Of a stretch of DNA of 64,000 bases, positions 13,901 through 24,625 are shown one piece after another (the stretch's first letter is position 1; each line of letters begins with the position of its first letter). A program made the position numbers and the translations under genes. The notes below the pieces were generated by a model. The model was given only the letters and a program-made list of their open reading frames with translations, searched no databases and was not told the origin of the DNA. The DNA is taken from positions 5,065,501 to 5,129,500 of the forward strand of contig OW285192.1 in NCBI GenBank assembly GCA_935421135.1, in the 5' to 3' direction. This stretch comes from Bugulina stolonifera (Eukaryota; Bryozoa; Gymnolaemata; Cheilostomatida; Bugulidae).

Positions 13901-14050
13901 GCGTATGATTACTTCTGGACGTCATGTTATCCAGGTAGTGGTGTACCCAATAAGAAACCAGATGCGACCACCAGAGCAAATCTGGAGAGGAAACTCAACA
14001 AGAAGCTAACTAATTTAACAGATAAACGTAAACCTAAGGAAAAACATTAG
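1914..14050 (+). CDS. IGHMBP2: IGHMBP2/SMUBP-2-like SF1 helicase, 20 exons
   Basis: Exons: 1914-1993, 2968-3134, 3262-3448, 3593-3696, 3888-4117, 4512-4646, 5137-5361, 5928-6025, 6267-6456, 7028-7136, 7487-7581, 8235-8358, 8648-8824, 9453-9621, 10390-10558, 11306-11459, 11816-12269, 13153-13311, 13701-13801, 13935-14050. All introns are GT-AG and phases agree throughout, giving about 1,080 residues against about 993 in the human protein. The family is a 5'-3' ATP-dependent RNA/DNA helicase linked to ribosomes and translation. Visible motifs: Walker A GPPGTGKS (residues about 211-218), DECSQ (372-376), [41 protein letters not shown], an R3H domain (about 697-804) and a C-terminal AN1 finger. 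The start at 1914 was chosen because MALVDQY and the following [16 protein letters not shown] align with the family's N-terminus. Odd points: a pentapeptide repeat and an extra C2HC finger in exon 17. Confidence 0.95.
3888..8824 (+). other. SF1 helicase core exons of the IGHMBP2 orthologue
   Basis: Nine exons (5-13) encode both RecA-like domains. Exon 5 carries Walker A; exon 7 carries the DE box as DECSQ; exon 8 has GDHLQLPPT (motif III); exon 9 has VQYRMN (motif IV); exon 12 has [13 protein letters not shown] (motif V); exon 13 has [10 protein letters not shown] with the arginine finger (motif VI). All catalytic motifs look intact, so the ATPase should be active. Confidence 0.93.
10390..11459 (+). 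other. R3H nucleic-acid-binding domain exons
   Basis: Exons 15 (10390-10558) and 16 (11306-11459) together encode the R3H single-strand nucleic-acid-binding module found C-terminal to the helicase core in this family. [15 protein letters not shown] is followed by RHIVIRKP, matching the domain's second half. The intron between them contains a 64-bp tandem repeat. Confidence 0.85.
10801..11300. repeat. Tandem repeat, about 64-bp unit, about 7.5 copies
   Basis: The word CAGTATACCATGTAG recurs at about 10858, 10922, 10981, 11051, 11115, 11179 and 11243. Most spacings are exactly 64 bp; two differ (59 and 70). It fills most of the intron between the R3H exons and ends just before the exon 16 acceptor at 11304-11305. 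The units contain many short palindromes (TATACTATA, AGTATACT), so hairpin formation is plausible. Confidence 0.9.
11800..12000 (+). repeat. 15-bp coding repeat (DVPTA pentapeptide array)
   Basis: About a dozen 15-bp units encode DVPTA and degenerate forms (TVAVP, TDAPT) at the start of exon 17 of the helicase gene. The first unit (about 11800-11815) lies in the intron and supplies the splice acceptor CCTACAG. The next unit contains the same CCTACAG heptamer 15 bp downstream, in the same phase. The peptide is a Pro/Thr/Val-rich linker between the R3H domain and the zinc fingers. Confidence 0.85.
12028..12090 (+). other. Extra C2HC-type zinc finger in exon 17
   Basis: The translated segment [20 protein letters not shown] (residues about 876-895) has C-x2-C-x12-H-x4-C spacing typical of small C2HC/UBZ-like fingers. 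I do not recall an equivalent in the human protein, which has only the AN1 finger after R3H; other invertebrate orthologues may have it. It is followed by a Ser/Asn/Lys-rich linker ending in [10 protein letters not shown]. Confidence 0.7.
12526..13095. repeat. Possible degenerate transposon inside IGHMBP2 intron 17
   Basis: The interval between about 12573 and 13066 begins TAGTGCTG and ends CAGCACTA, a short inverted pair. It is bracketed by two near-identical stretches containing CTATTACCCTA (about 12530 and 13072). This could be an old insertion, but no clean target-site duplication was found. Confidence 0.35.
13153..13801 (+). other. AN1-type zinc finger exons
   Basis: Exons 18 and 19 join to give the AN1 pattern: CNFKKC, then CQFC, then [13 protein letters not shown], i.e. 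two Cys pairs, C-x2-H and H-x-C zinc ligands. It is followed by ISREGKLY, which matches the human C-terminus. The phase-2 junction (AG|G) restores an Arg immediately before FCIGH. Confidence 0.92.
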
Positions 14051-16531
14051 CAGTACTACATATGCATGAAGTATAGTACATGGATAATATGGTAGATGTG
14101 GGTGTATAATATATAGGGTGGTGTACATCGTACTATATGAGTGTGCATATGTACAGTGTACATGGTATATGGTTGAGTATAGAATAGTTGTATATTCATT
14201 CACCATAGGTATGGAAGGGTTGTTGGAGATGTAATTAATGTGGGCACCAACTCTTCCTTGGCACTTCTATCTTTGATATCGTGTACTATGATACATGTGC
14301 CTTGTACAACGGTTTCTAATGTCAATTAAATTCCTGCTAATTACCTTTTTGAATTTTGCAATGCGAATATTTCAACACTTTATGAATTACAACGTAATTA
14401 ACACCTAATAGCACTATATTATACTGTAAATATATGCTGCTACATACATGTACATTAGTAGTGATTAGCTCATTTGATTTCATTCATGTGGCACTGCCCA
14501 TTTTGCTGTCTGCCTGGGCATCCATGTTTGCTATTCGCAAAGTTAAACCAACTACCACTTTGCTTCTAAAACCTACCTTATACTGTCTGCTAGTTTTATG
14601 TGATAGGAATCATTGTCACTAAAATCAAACATGCCTATCGACTTTTTTACAGATTGGCTTTTCTCAGCCTCAATATTTTTTTCTCGGTGAACTTCTATGT
14701 TTATTGTTTATAATACTAATTTCTTGCAGTGGCTTGATGACTTCCTCTTCATGTCTCTCCTCCTCTTCCATCTAATTGGTTGGATCACAGGCTGACTTTT
14801 ATCTTTTCGCCATCTAGGTTGACTCTGCTGGATTTTATTGCGCTAGTATCATACTAGCTTTATGGGGCATATTAACAACAGCTGATTAGTTGAATTGAAC
14901 AGTATTTGCCGTGGGATCCAATCAACACGCTGGATATGTTAATCATAATGGCAATCAATAGTTTAATTATTGTTTAGGTTTAATTTTAACATTTCGTAAT
15001 TTTGTTGTATTCATGTTAAAATTTATTATTTTTGAATCATAATATTTTGATTATTCATTTTAGTAGCTTATCAAATTGACTCCTTGTTTGATCTTTATAT
15101 AAAAGATGACCAACACTTTAACTTGGCTGTCCGACCTCTCCAGGGAATTTTGTCCTATCCAATATGCCCACAGGCCACAATCAAGACTACCTTCCATGCT
15201 AACATGCACCCTGTTTTTTTATCTTGGTCACTGTCCACTAATATACCTGCAGTAGTATTGCAAGTGTCGATAGCAGGGCTACAACAAATATGGCCTCAGT
15301 GTTATTCATAGCTTTTAGATCATCAAGCTGCTCTCCCAGCCACATGAACAGTTGGTTTGGTTCCACAGTCTTTCTACCTTGGAATAGGGAACGGAAATTT
15401 CTTTTGGTGTTATGATAATCCTTAACTCCAAACTTACCATATTGTCTCCACGAATGGTGATTATTGTGAAGCACCGTAGAAAGTTGAAATACCTGGGTAG
15501 GCAGAACATGCATGTTTCACAATCAGAGATCCCCCACCTGTTGGCAACCCATTTGCTGGGACTGCTTGGTACTTGTCCCACTGGTAGCCTGGCTACTATT
15601 CCAAGAGGCAGAGGTGGATCGTTTGCATGCCATCTAGAATTCATACACAGACCTTCTGTTTTTTGGGTCCTGATCAGAACAAACCTCGAAAATGGAGGTG
15701 GGCAAATTGCTACCCAAGCTATGCTCTACTAACTGGATAATACATAGTGTACAACACGTCCAAATACAAACTGGCCACTGGTGAGGGCATAGCATTCCCT
15801 CCTTCGCGAATATAGTGCTTGTGTCCAGGTATGAAACCATAATGTGATGAAAAGCATTACTAGATATAGGATTGACAGTCGTTCTCATTATACGTATACA
15901 ACTGTGTCATATTTGCAGGCTGGGAATGGCTCTTCATATCTAACAGGTGCCCTTTACATTACCAATATACTGCAGTGTACCAGCAACTAGTATACTACTC
16001 ACCTCCAGTCAAAGGTAAGTGATCCATGTTGTTCATAATACAAGTACACTGTATATAATGACAAGGTTAAATATTGTGCTGTGAATACTTGGATATACTG
16101 TATGTCATATAAGTACCAGTGTGGTATATCTATTGTTGGATAACTGTTACCCGTCTGCAGTGTTCATTTATTCGAAGCATTTCATGCTCATACAGATCAG
16201 TCTGTCTACATGTAATCTATTGGAGTTGACTATGGAGAACCTGCGTCATTAATTTTCTTAGAAAACATTGTGGATGAAACCTTTGGTAATGAACCAGATA
16301 ATACAACCAGTAGTCTGGTACTGATTGAACCAAACCGTCCATTCATAGCGTCCATGGCTCTAGACTATACTATATCAGAATCTTATGCAACCGATACTAC
16401 ATGCGATATGTATGCTATGTAAATGTTGGAATTATGTCAAGTTATTTTTCATGACAATGATGATCTAGGATTTGCCTTCCCCTAAAACACTGCTACATAC
16501 ATATATATGCTATCCTAGTGTTTTTGGGAGA
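14051..16531. other. Intergenic region between IGHMBP2 and MITD1
   Basis: This 2.5-kb stretch is AT-rich. An ATTAAA near 14323 could serve polyadenylation of the upstream gene. Between 15080 and 15900 the GC content rises and overlapping open frames appear on both strands, mostly 80-110 codons on the minus strand. They may be remnants of a mobile-element ORF, but I could not match them to a family. The MITD1 promoter must lie near the right end. Confidence 0.45.
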
Positions 16532-19504
16532 ATGTCTGATGTCACTGGAGGCCTGGAAGCATCTGGTATTAATTTAATTAAGAGAGCCATCGGACTGGAT
16601 GCAGACAAACGTTACACAGAGAGTCTGATATGCTACCAGGAAGGACTGCAGCTACTTATGCAGGCTGTCAAAGGTACTTGCTTCATTTCCATCTCTCTGT
16701 TACTCATGTAATGATATTTATTTGTTAGAATCCATATCTATATATTGTGTAGAGAGCTCAGCCATGTACGTGTATATATGGTGTGGCTCGTTATTGTAGT
16801 TAAAGTACAATGTGCTCGTACAATTGTGTGTCAATAGTCCGTGCATACGCGTACCTTCGGTGTCAGAAAACACAACCTCATAGGCAATTATTTTTTGCAA
16901 TTCATTTCAGTCTATCATAATGCCTCGCTTAGTCTGTGCGATAGTCAACAAACATAACTAAATATGATTTACTCAACTCAGTACATGGGGCATGTAGCCT
17001 TAGGATTAATGAATTGACCAACCTAAGAACATTAGTGACATCTTCCCTGAACATAAAGTGGGAACACCAGATGGCGCTATGTCAAACTGTGGCTAACAAT
17101 CCTAGTCTCCTCTGTTGTATGTTATCTGTATTATTTTGTGTTTCCTACTTAGCTCATGGCAACGGCTTTCTTTGCTATGTATACAAGCATATCTTTCATA
17201 TATAGGATAATATATAAGTTATATCTCATCTGCATACTGTGTGATTCCAGTACCTGGTCGAAGTGATGCTGCTAAAGCAGCTCTTAGGAAGAAGATGGTA
17301 GAGTATATGGATAGAGCAGAGTGGATCAAGTGCCATGTTGAGAATGAGAAAACTAGTGAGTCACACCGAACCTTTCCATCAACTATTACGTTTCTATCAT
17401 TGTGTAGTCACAAAGCTTCCATTGCATCAGTTTGGTACTGTACACAACACTAGTTTACAGATTGATATTCAATATTCATGTTAGTAATTTTAGGCGTTGG
17501 GTTGGGGTTACTTTAAAGTTAAGTAAGAATACAACTCTTTCTTCAATTTGGACGAAGCACATGGCTATCTCAAATAACTCACATACCACCCATGCATGCA
17601 ACAGTTAGTAGTATATTGATCGTCACCTTCTTTAGAGACTTGAAAATCTTAGAATTTCCATCATTGTCGTGCTGATTTCCCACCCCCTGATAGTGCAGTG
17701 CAACTGTCCAGTGATAAACCAGTTAGGACTAAGTCTTCTAGTGTTGAAGTTATTTTGCACGATGGTCAGCTTTCCTCTTTTTATATAATATAACAGTAAT
17801 CATATATGTAGATAACGCATGGGAATGGGAAGGAGTTAGCTGCTAGTGCCAGGTAACACTATCCATGAGGACACTTAGTTCACATATATTGTAGGCTTCC
17901 ATACACTCGACGTACTGCTTCTCACTTGCACTTAGAAAAACTAGGAATTATTTTCAGCAGTGGCTTATGTAGTGAAAAATTTGACTTGATTATTTGTTAG
18001 TTATCTTCTCATTCTACTCTGTAGCTGGAAGATACCATGAACAGATAAGTATAAAGGAGAATGCTACTGGTTTCTCATACGAGTCACTGATTGGACGGTT
18101 TCTCTTGGAGAAGTGTGAGCAAGTGGAGATAGATGACCCATACATACGTTCACACCATCAGGTAGGTATTGTATAGGTACATATCATATAATCCTCCACA
18201 CCCCAATTGTAGTTGCATGCGTTAACAATGGAACAGTAGAATACAAAATGGCTGGTCACTGCTTCATTGATTAATAAAAATTATATCCTCGAAGTTATTT
18301 TTTAACCTAAATCGTAATAAAAATATGATTCCCTGTCAAATGGACGATTTGCATATCCGATACCAACTTGCATATTTAATAACAACCTTGTAACGAACCT
18401 TGTAACAGGCCGAGCTTTCACAGCCATGTCCCATTGAATATAGACAGAAATGTACACTGTTATAGCTAGCTGTAGGATTTGTATATATTATATATATGAT
18501 TCAGTGAGCATCTTGTGTAAACACTTCAAATATTTCCTGTAAATATACCATGACCTGTCTTCATATTGGTTTATTACTGGTTATTTCTGTAGATTGTTAA
18601 CTTCTTACGATTTGTGGAGTTGTTGGTCAAATCGCGGTGTGGAGTCAGGTTGGTAAAGTTAAAGACAAGTCCAGATCCACATGACAGAGTGCAACAGGAA
18701 CACAAGTTACAGGAAATAGCCAGTAGCTTATCAACACACAATGTTGTGCTGAACGTCGAATTCTCCAGCAGTCTCCATGATAGAGAGATCAGGTGAGGGT
18801 TCAGGCAACCACTGTTTACTCGATCATGACGCTGTGCCACCATTTTTAGCTATTTGGGATTGTCTTGCCTTTGGTTTGAACAAAGAAATTTGATAGACCA
18901 TCCAAAAATGACTAGACTTGTATAATAGTCATTGGTAACCTGTCGATAGAAGTTTGGAGTTGTCTAACCAACATCTGTATTGTCTCTGTAGTAGTTTAGT
19001 CCAAATTGAAGGGAGGGTAACTTCTAATTGGTGACACATCTTTTCAAGATTACTTTGATGCGACACAGTTTTGGTAGAGTTGTTGGCTCTAGTTTAACAC
19101 CCCACATTACCTTAATGGGAGTTATAACCCAGTTACTGGTGCATAAACATCTGATATTTGTTTCTGAAGTATACAAAATGTGCATGTACGTGGACATGTA
19201 AGCTTGGGCACGTAAATGTAAATAATGGGCAGATAGCTGATAATAAACCTGGGACATTTTGGGCTAAAATTCTTATCATGGCAGAGTTGACAGTAGACAA
19301 GAAATATAGATAAGTTGCAAAATAATTAAAATTTGTGTTTATTGTTTTTTTAGATTAAGCAATAGATGGACAATCAAAATCGGTAGAGGGCTAGACTACT
19401 TCAAACCCTCTCCTGGAAAGTTGGCAGTTGGTGCGTTTAACTATGACCTGAGACAATGTCTCCAGACTACTGTAGATGTGTTCTATAGGAGTAAACCACC
19501 TTGA
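16532..19504 (+). CDS. MITD1: MIT domain-containing protein 1, 5 exons, complete
   Basis: Exons 16532-16673, 17251-17355, 18025-18161, 18593-18792 and 19354-19504 join in phase to give 244 residues; the human protein has about 249. Residues about 1-80 form the MIT domain ([20 protein letters not shown], then CYQEGLQLL, then YMDRAEWIK), which in this family binds ESCRT-III tails. The rest is the family's PLD-like C-terminal membrane-binding domain: [55 protein letters not shown]. The family helps coordinate late cytokinesis and abscission at the midbody. The start was set at 16532, where [11 protein letters not shown] precedes the first MIT helix; an upstream in-frame extension to 16472 shows no conservation. 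No break or missing block is seen. Confidence 0.95.
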
Positions 19505-19618
19505 TGTAGCCAAGCATTGGTAGGCTAGTGCGAACAGTCAATCAACTTATTCTAATGAATGGTATTTTACTAGTTTCTTCAGCTCTACTTTTATAATCTC
19601 TACTTTTATATGTAGCTC

Positions 19619-19624
19619 AATAAA
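19619..19624 (+). promoter_or_regulatory. AATAAA polyadenylation signal of MITD1
   Basis: A canonical AATAAA lies about 115 bp beyond the MITD1 stop codon at 19502-19504, a normal 3' UTR distance. Confidence 0.6.
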
Positions 19625-20165
19625 TATAGACTATATCAACTATATCAACATGACTATCATTTCATCACTTGAGGTTGGTTCTAAATTGAGTAGAATAGCC
19701 CTGATTATCCAAACTGCTAGCCAGAGAATGTGTGGTAAGATGCATGCTTCTGTTTCGAGAACTATTATTACTGAAAGCACTGGTCTGCCAGTGTTTGATA
19801 ATTTGGAGCTGTCTAGCCTTCAGCTTGAACTAGAACATTTAAAGGATCATACAAAATTTGTTGGTAGAGGGTTAGGTTTTTTTTCCTTATCTGATGTTAG
19901 CATATGCCAGGCAAGGATTTTTTAGTTTGTCAGTTTTTGTATGATCTTTAAAGTTAAAAGTAACACACCTTTGTAAATCTGCGACAACAGTTTTGGTCAA
20001 GTCATTGCTAATAGATGTGAAGCATGACCATTTGAATATGCAAGCAGTATTAAGACTTGACCATCCAGTAAATCATCACAGCGTAGATAAGGTAGCACAT
20101 TTAAGGATATGTGAATAATTTGGAGTTATTCTCCCATTATCATTTATTTCATATGAAAAACAAGC

Positions 20166-20240
20166 ATCTAGCGGGAGTCGAACCCAGGTATACCTGCACT
20201 CATGCCTAACAGTCTTCTAACTGAGCTATTGTAGACCATT
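20166..20240 (-). repeat. tRNA-like sequence, possible tRNA-derived SINE head or tRNA pseudogene
   Basis: Read on the minus strand, TAGCTCAGTTAGAAGA resembles an RNA polymerase III A box and GGTTCGACTCC matches the B box consensus exactly, at tRNA-like spacing. The T stem and D stem pair poorly and no convincing anticodon stem forms, so a functional tRNA is unlikely. An A-rich stretch follows downstream on the same strand. Confidence 0.45.
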
Positions 20241-23200
20241 GCAGACTGCAGGCACAAGAGCTTAGTATGTGCATGAGTAAGCATAGCATCTGATGGAGGT
20301 TGACAGCTGCTGTCAAAATCCATCACAGGCTTGCTATGATTTCATAGTGCTTTTCATAAACTCTGGCCAACAGGGAAGGTGATATATTACAATTACAGTA
20401 AGTGTAAACATACTGTATGATGCTACTTGTTACGCATTGTATTGGGCGGATTGGTGAATCTATAACTTCAGCATACATTGTAATATACTGCGTTAGGAGA
20501 TTTGGCCATTTTATTTTGTAAGTGATATTTACAGTGTTTAAAGTAAAACGATAAAGCACTACACAATGAATCTCAAACTGTAAAGTTTTTCCAGTACACA
20601 TTTGCTCACTGTTTGCTAAGCCAGTGTAGTGGTAGTATGGTCTGTCCACTCTGCTAGGCAATTATGGTATTCCCATTGCCCTGAAATGAAGCACATGCAC
20701 AGGATTGCTTAATTGACAGTTTGAAAATATGTCTTGTACAAAAAAGCAGCACACTGTATTCTGTATGAAAATGCCAGATTGATAAAATGAAAATTTTGAG
20801 AGTAATAGGCTCTTGGTTAGAGGTTGGCTGGCTTCCCCATTCTCCCCTCCCTTTATTGGTCTATGCGCTATGGTAATTGAAATAACTGCACATAGGCAAA
20901 AGTTATTCTGTGATTAAGTTGCATATGATATTATCCACATAATTATTGTGGGCTACAGCTAGGTGCCAAACTTGACCTGTAGACAAACCTCAAGGCCTAA
21001 TCACTGTAACTTTGCCAGAGAGGTGGGTTGCTACTATATGAACGAATCAAGCAAGTCAACTAACAGTGTATTTGTAAATTATATTGCCTGCCTGGTTCTG
21101 CATGTACATTGTACATGGGCTGAAACATTGTGCCTACTGTACATCAATCATCTGCTTGTACAATTATTCTAATATCATTATGCGAGCGGTACTGTCATGC
21201 AATGTCATAGTAGACAGGTGACCTCTAGCTGACAGGCATCAGCTTGCCTACCCAAGGCATAGTATGCATTGTGGTGAAAGGCCAAGCTAAGGAATGCATA
21301 TTTTCAAGATTTGTGGTCAGCATTTCAGCTAATACTAATTTACTAATACATGTACTAATAATGCCAACTGGCTCATTTACCCAATGGGCTCTTATTGCAC
21401 ATTATGAGATGGCTGTTTTGTATTAAATACAGGTATTAAATAATGAACAGTTTATGCTGCCAAAAGTTGGGAAGAGCCAAGTTGTGTGAACATACTGTAT
21501 GATAGGTGATCTCCCTCAAATAAATACTACAGTAAGTTAGCATTGGTTGCTAGAGAAAAACTACAGGCTGATGTTATCCTAGTACATGACTGTGTGGCAA
21601 GTGACAAATAATGCAAAGAAATTGAAACTGTGATGCTACTGTGCAGCCCAGAGTTTTGGGTAGGCCTATACAGTGTTTCAAACAGATCACGAGGAACTTC
21701 TACAATATAGATTATACGTAGAACATCCACATACCAGTGCCAAATAACTTTACTAGTCTACAGTATTCACAATTTGGGTCATTTTTATGTCAATATGTAT
21801 AATTATTGCAATGCAGTTTGTTAGTCATATTTAATTAGATTCTCAAAGAAAAGATATACAGTACATGCATTAATTAACTTGAAGCACAGCTAACATCTTA
21901 ATTATTATTCTAACATTGGGGTAATAGTGTTAACTTTCAACCATAGGGTAAACTCTGCACAAGTGCATGTTAGCAACATTATAACATCATGATAATTTGA
22001 CAATGCAATCCAATACCAGCACAATCAGATAACAGAAGTGTTGAGGTAGTCTAAATTTCGATAAATTTATTTACATCAGCTTTGTACATATATACATTTG
22101 TAATTAGGTAATGTATCTGCAATCCCCCTTTTCCGGTATTTCAGAAGCACCAAGAATGCACAAGTTAGGCACAACCAGGATCAGTAGTTCAATATTACAG
22201 TAGGTTATGCTAGCCAACGGAGGTCTGTATGTAGCTGATGATGCTCCGTTTGACTTTTCACTGCAGGGTGAAATACCAACCAGCCACTAGTACCAGTCTG
22301 GAAATAGAAAACGTTACACTTAGTTTTGTAACAGGTTCGGTATATACATGTAGTGTAGATGGCTTGTATAGTATTGATTCTCAAACAGACAGTATTCACA
22401 TAACATACAGTGCCAACTGCAACATAAGAGTTTATGAGATTTTCAATATATGGAAATAGCGTAATGAGTAATTAATACAAGAAGTGACTGGGTAACTATG
22501 GAAACGTTCTGGTACAATCTACTTCAAGCTTTACATTGTTTGACTTGTACAATAATATATTTATATGATAAACAACAGACTTGCACCCATAAATAAAAGG
22601 CATACTAAAAGGGGTTACAATTACATGTACATACAGTTGTTTTTAATGTAAGATAATGTTAAAATTAAATGTGAGCCTTTTAAAATACTGTATCTACAGT
22701 ATAATAAGGAATCAAAATGTGCACAAATAACTTAAAACTGTAAAATTATTTGCTTTACCTTATAGTGATCTAAGTCCCACTATCAAAATGTCTTCCCTCA
22801 TAGTGTCATACAGTCTGCAGTAGTGATGGTCAGTCTGTCCATACCAGCTGCATCATTGCACATTGTAATAGTTATTAGGCCATAGTGTTAGTAGAAGGCA
22901 GAGCTCAGGTCAAAGGTTAATGTTTGTTAGTCAAATCATGTTATCAGATGATGCAAGATAGATTTGATAGTGCTATTCCATTGTATGAATAATATGATGG
23001 CAAATAGGCTCATTATTGTATGGCCATTCTGTTTAGCCATTTTGTTTAGGTCAGCAGCATAACAATAATAGTTGTAACAATTGCTCAAATTTTAGCAAAT
23101 ACATCACATTGAATTTTCCAATTACTAGTTTTTGGATATACTGTACATATCATAGACTTATCTACTCTAATTCTATGGTACAGTGTACAACTGTTTACAT

Positions 23201-23899
23201 GTACACAGACAAATCTGTTATACTCTACAGCATAGGCAATTATACTAAGCTGTAAAGTAGAGAGCCTACCATTGCTCATGAAATGCAATGTGAGCATTTG
23301 GTGGAGTATTAGTATCTTCACCACCTAAATTCCAGACACAGGCCTACTCGCACAAACATTTTCCAGCATACATCCGTCACAAAGTTGCGAAAACACCAGT
23401 ATCCATCACACACACTGCATTTTGTAAAATTGTATTCATGATATGTAGGCCTATATGTACACAAGTGAGTAGTCATGTGGAAGCACTCGGCATTATCAAT
23501 ACAATACATTGTACATGTACAAGCAAGCTGATGATACACATTCCAATCAAATCACTCAGGCTTGGCAGTTATAATTGATGACCTTTGACATTAGCGCCAA
23601 TTTCAACTAGCACCAGCAATGAGAATCAATGAGGCATGCAGTGCGTGATGCACTGCTCCACTATGTATTATAAAAGGGTGCTAAAGCAAATTGCCAACAT
23701 ATCTGGTGCACTTCTACTTGATTTCTGGCCATTAGGGAGGTTGTATCAAATAAAGGGTGGGCTCTTCTAACTTATCAACATTTTAACTACAGACTCAACA
23801 AATTTTGTAAGAATAGGTTAATTTGGTAAAGAACTACACACATTGCAATAGACCCTTACTTTTTCATCACTTTTGTACATTTTCTCCCGTCAAAAAAAT

Positions 23900-24185
23900 T
23901 TGAGAACCTATAGAAAAAATCCAAGAAAACCCTCTGTTCATCTCATTGAGCTCTACTAGTAGGTGTCAAAAATATAATTCTAGCAGCATTCAAATTCTTT
24001 TAATCTTCGTGGCAAATTTTTCACTTTTTCGGACAAAATTTGGCCTAGTGCCAACATCGCGCATTAGACGAAAAATAAAAAAAAACCCTCGGTTCTCCTC
24101 GTTGAGAGCTATCTAACGATATTTGAACCAACTTTCTATGACTGTTCAAACTCTTTTAATTTCCGTGGCAAAGTTTATATATGCT
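23900..24185. repeat. Degenerate direct duplication, about 160 bp apart
   Basis: Two similar blocks begin near 23918 and 24078. Each has an A-rich stretch, then AACCCTC with GTTC and TCATTGAG or TCGTTGAG, then CTCTTTTAAT or TTCTTTTAAT followed by CGTGGCAAA. The second copy is clearly diverged. No coding potential or terminal repeats were seen. Confidence 0.5.
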
Positions 24186-24625
24186 ACCATTATGAGGCAT
24201 TTTTCTTAAATTTGCTGCCTTATCTACACTGTGATGTTACCAGTATTACTTGTACATTCTACATCTTACCATGATACGTATCTCTATGTTGTTCAACCCG
24301 ACTATTCCATCCAACATCTTGGATACTGCATTGTTAGCCTTTACTACTCGTATAATATAAATTATCTTTTACAATATGACTTTTTATGCAAGTATTTTGT
24401 GAAGCCCTTTAGCCTTGCTAGCAATTAGTTTAATGAGTATTGGTTTCTGTAGACTAACAATACTCTTCACCGCAGTATTTCTACTAGGGTGTGTGTTGTA
24501 AAACAAGCCTCTGGTGTTGCAATTATCACTACACAATACATGTGCATATAAATGGAAACTGATTAAAGTTTTTAATTTTATCACACTACAAATAAATGTT
24601 ACACAACGATTCCATTTTCCCAACT

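Larger units (their letters stand above)
1994..13934. other. Introns of the IGHMBP2 orthologue longer than 300 bp
   Basis: Introns 1994-2967, 4118-4511, 4647-5136, 5362-5927, 6457-7027, 7137-7486, 7582-8234, 8825-9452, 9622-10389, 10559-11305, 11460-11815, 12270-13152 and 13312-13700 hold no recognisable genes. Besides the repeats listed separately, 8914-8956 and 9091-9133 are diverged copies of one segment (GGGTTTGGG followed by AAGAGCGGAC). All have GT donors and AG acceptors. Confidence 0.7.
19505..24625. other. Intergenic region between convergent MITD1 and receptor genes
   Basis: About 5.1 kb with no supported gene. It contains a tRNA-like sequence near 20166-20240 and a degenerate duplication near 23900-24185. 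A 91-codon open frame at 19650-19925 lies just after the MITD1 polyadenylation signal, but it shows no recognisable domain and no splice partners. The 3' UTR of the minus-strand receptor occupies the right end; ATTAAA words on the minus strand occur near 24571 and 24429. Confidence 0.6.

Noticed and set aside
20166..20240. Functional tRNA gene on the minus strand
   Set aside because: The T stem and D stem do not pair and no anticodon stem-loop of normal size can be drawn.
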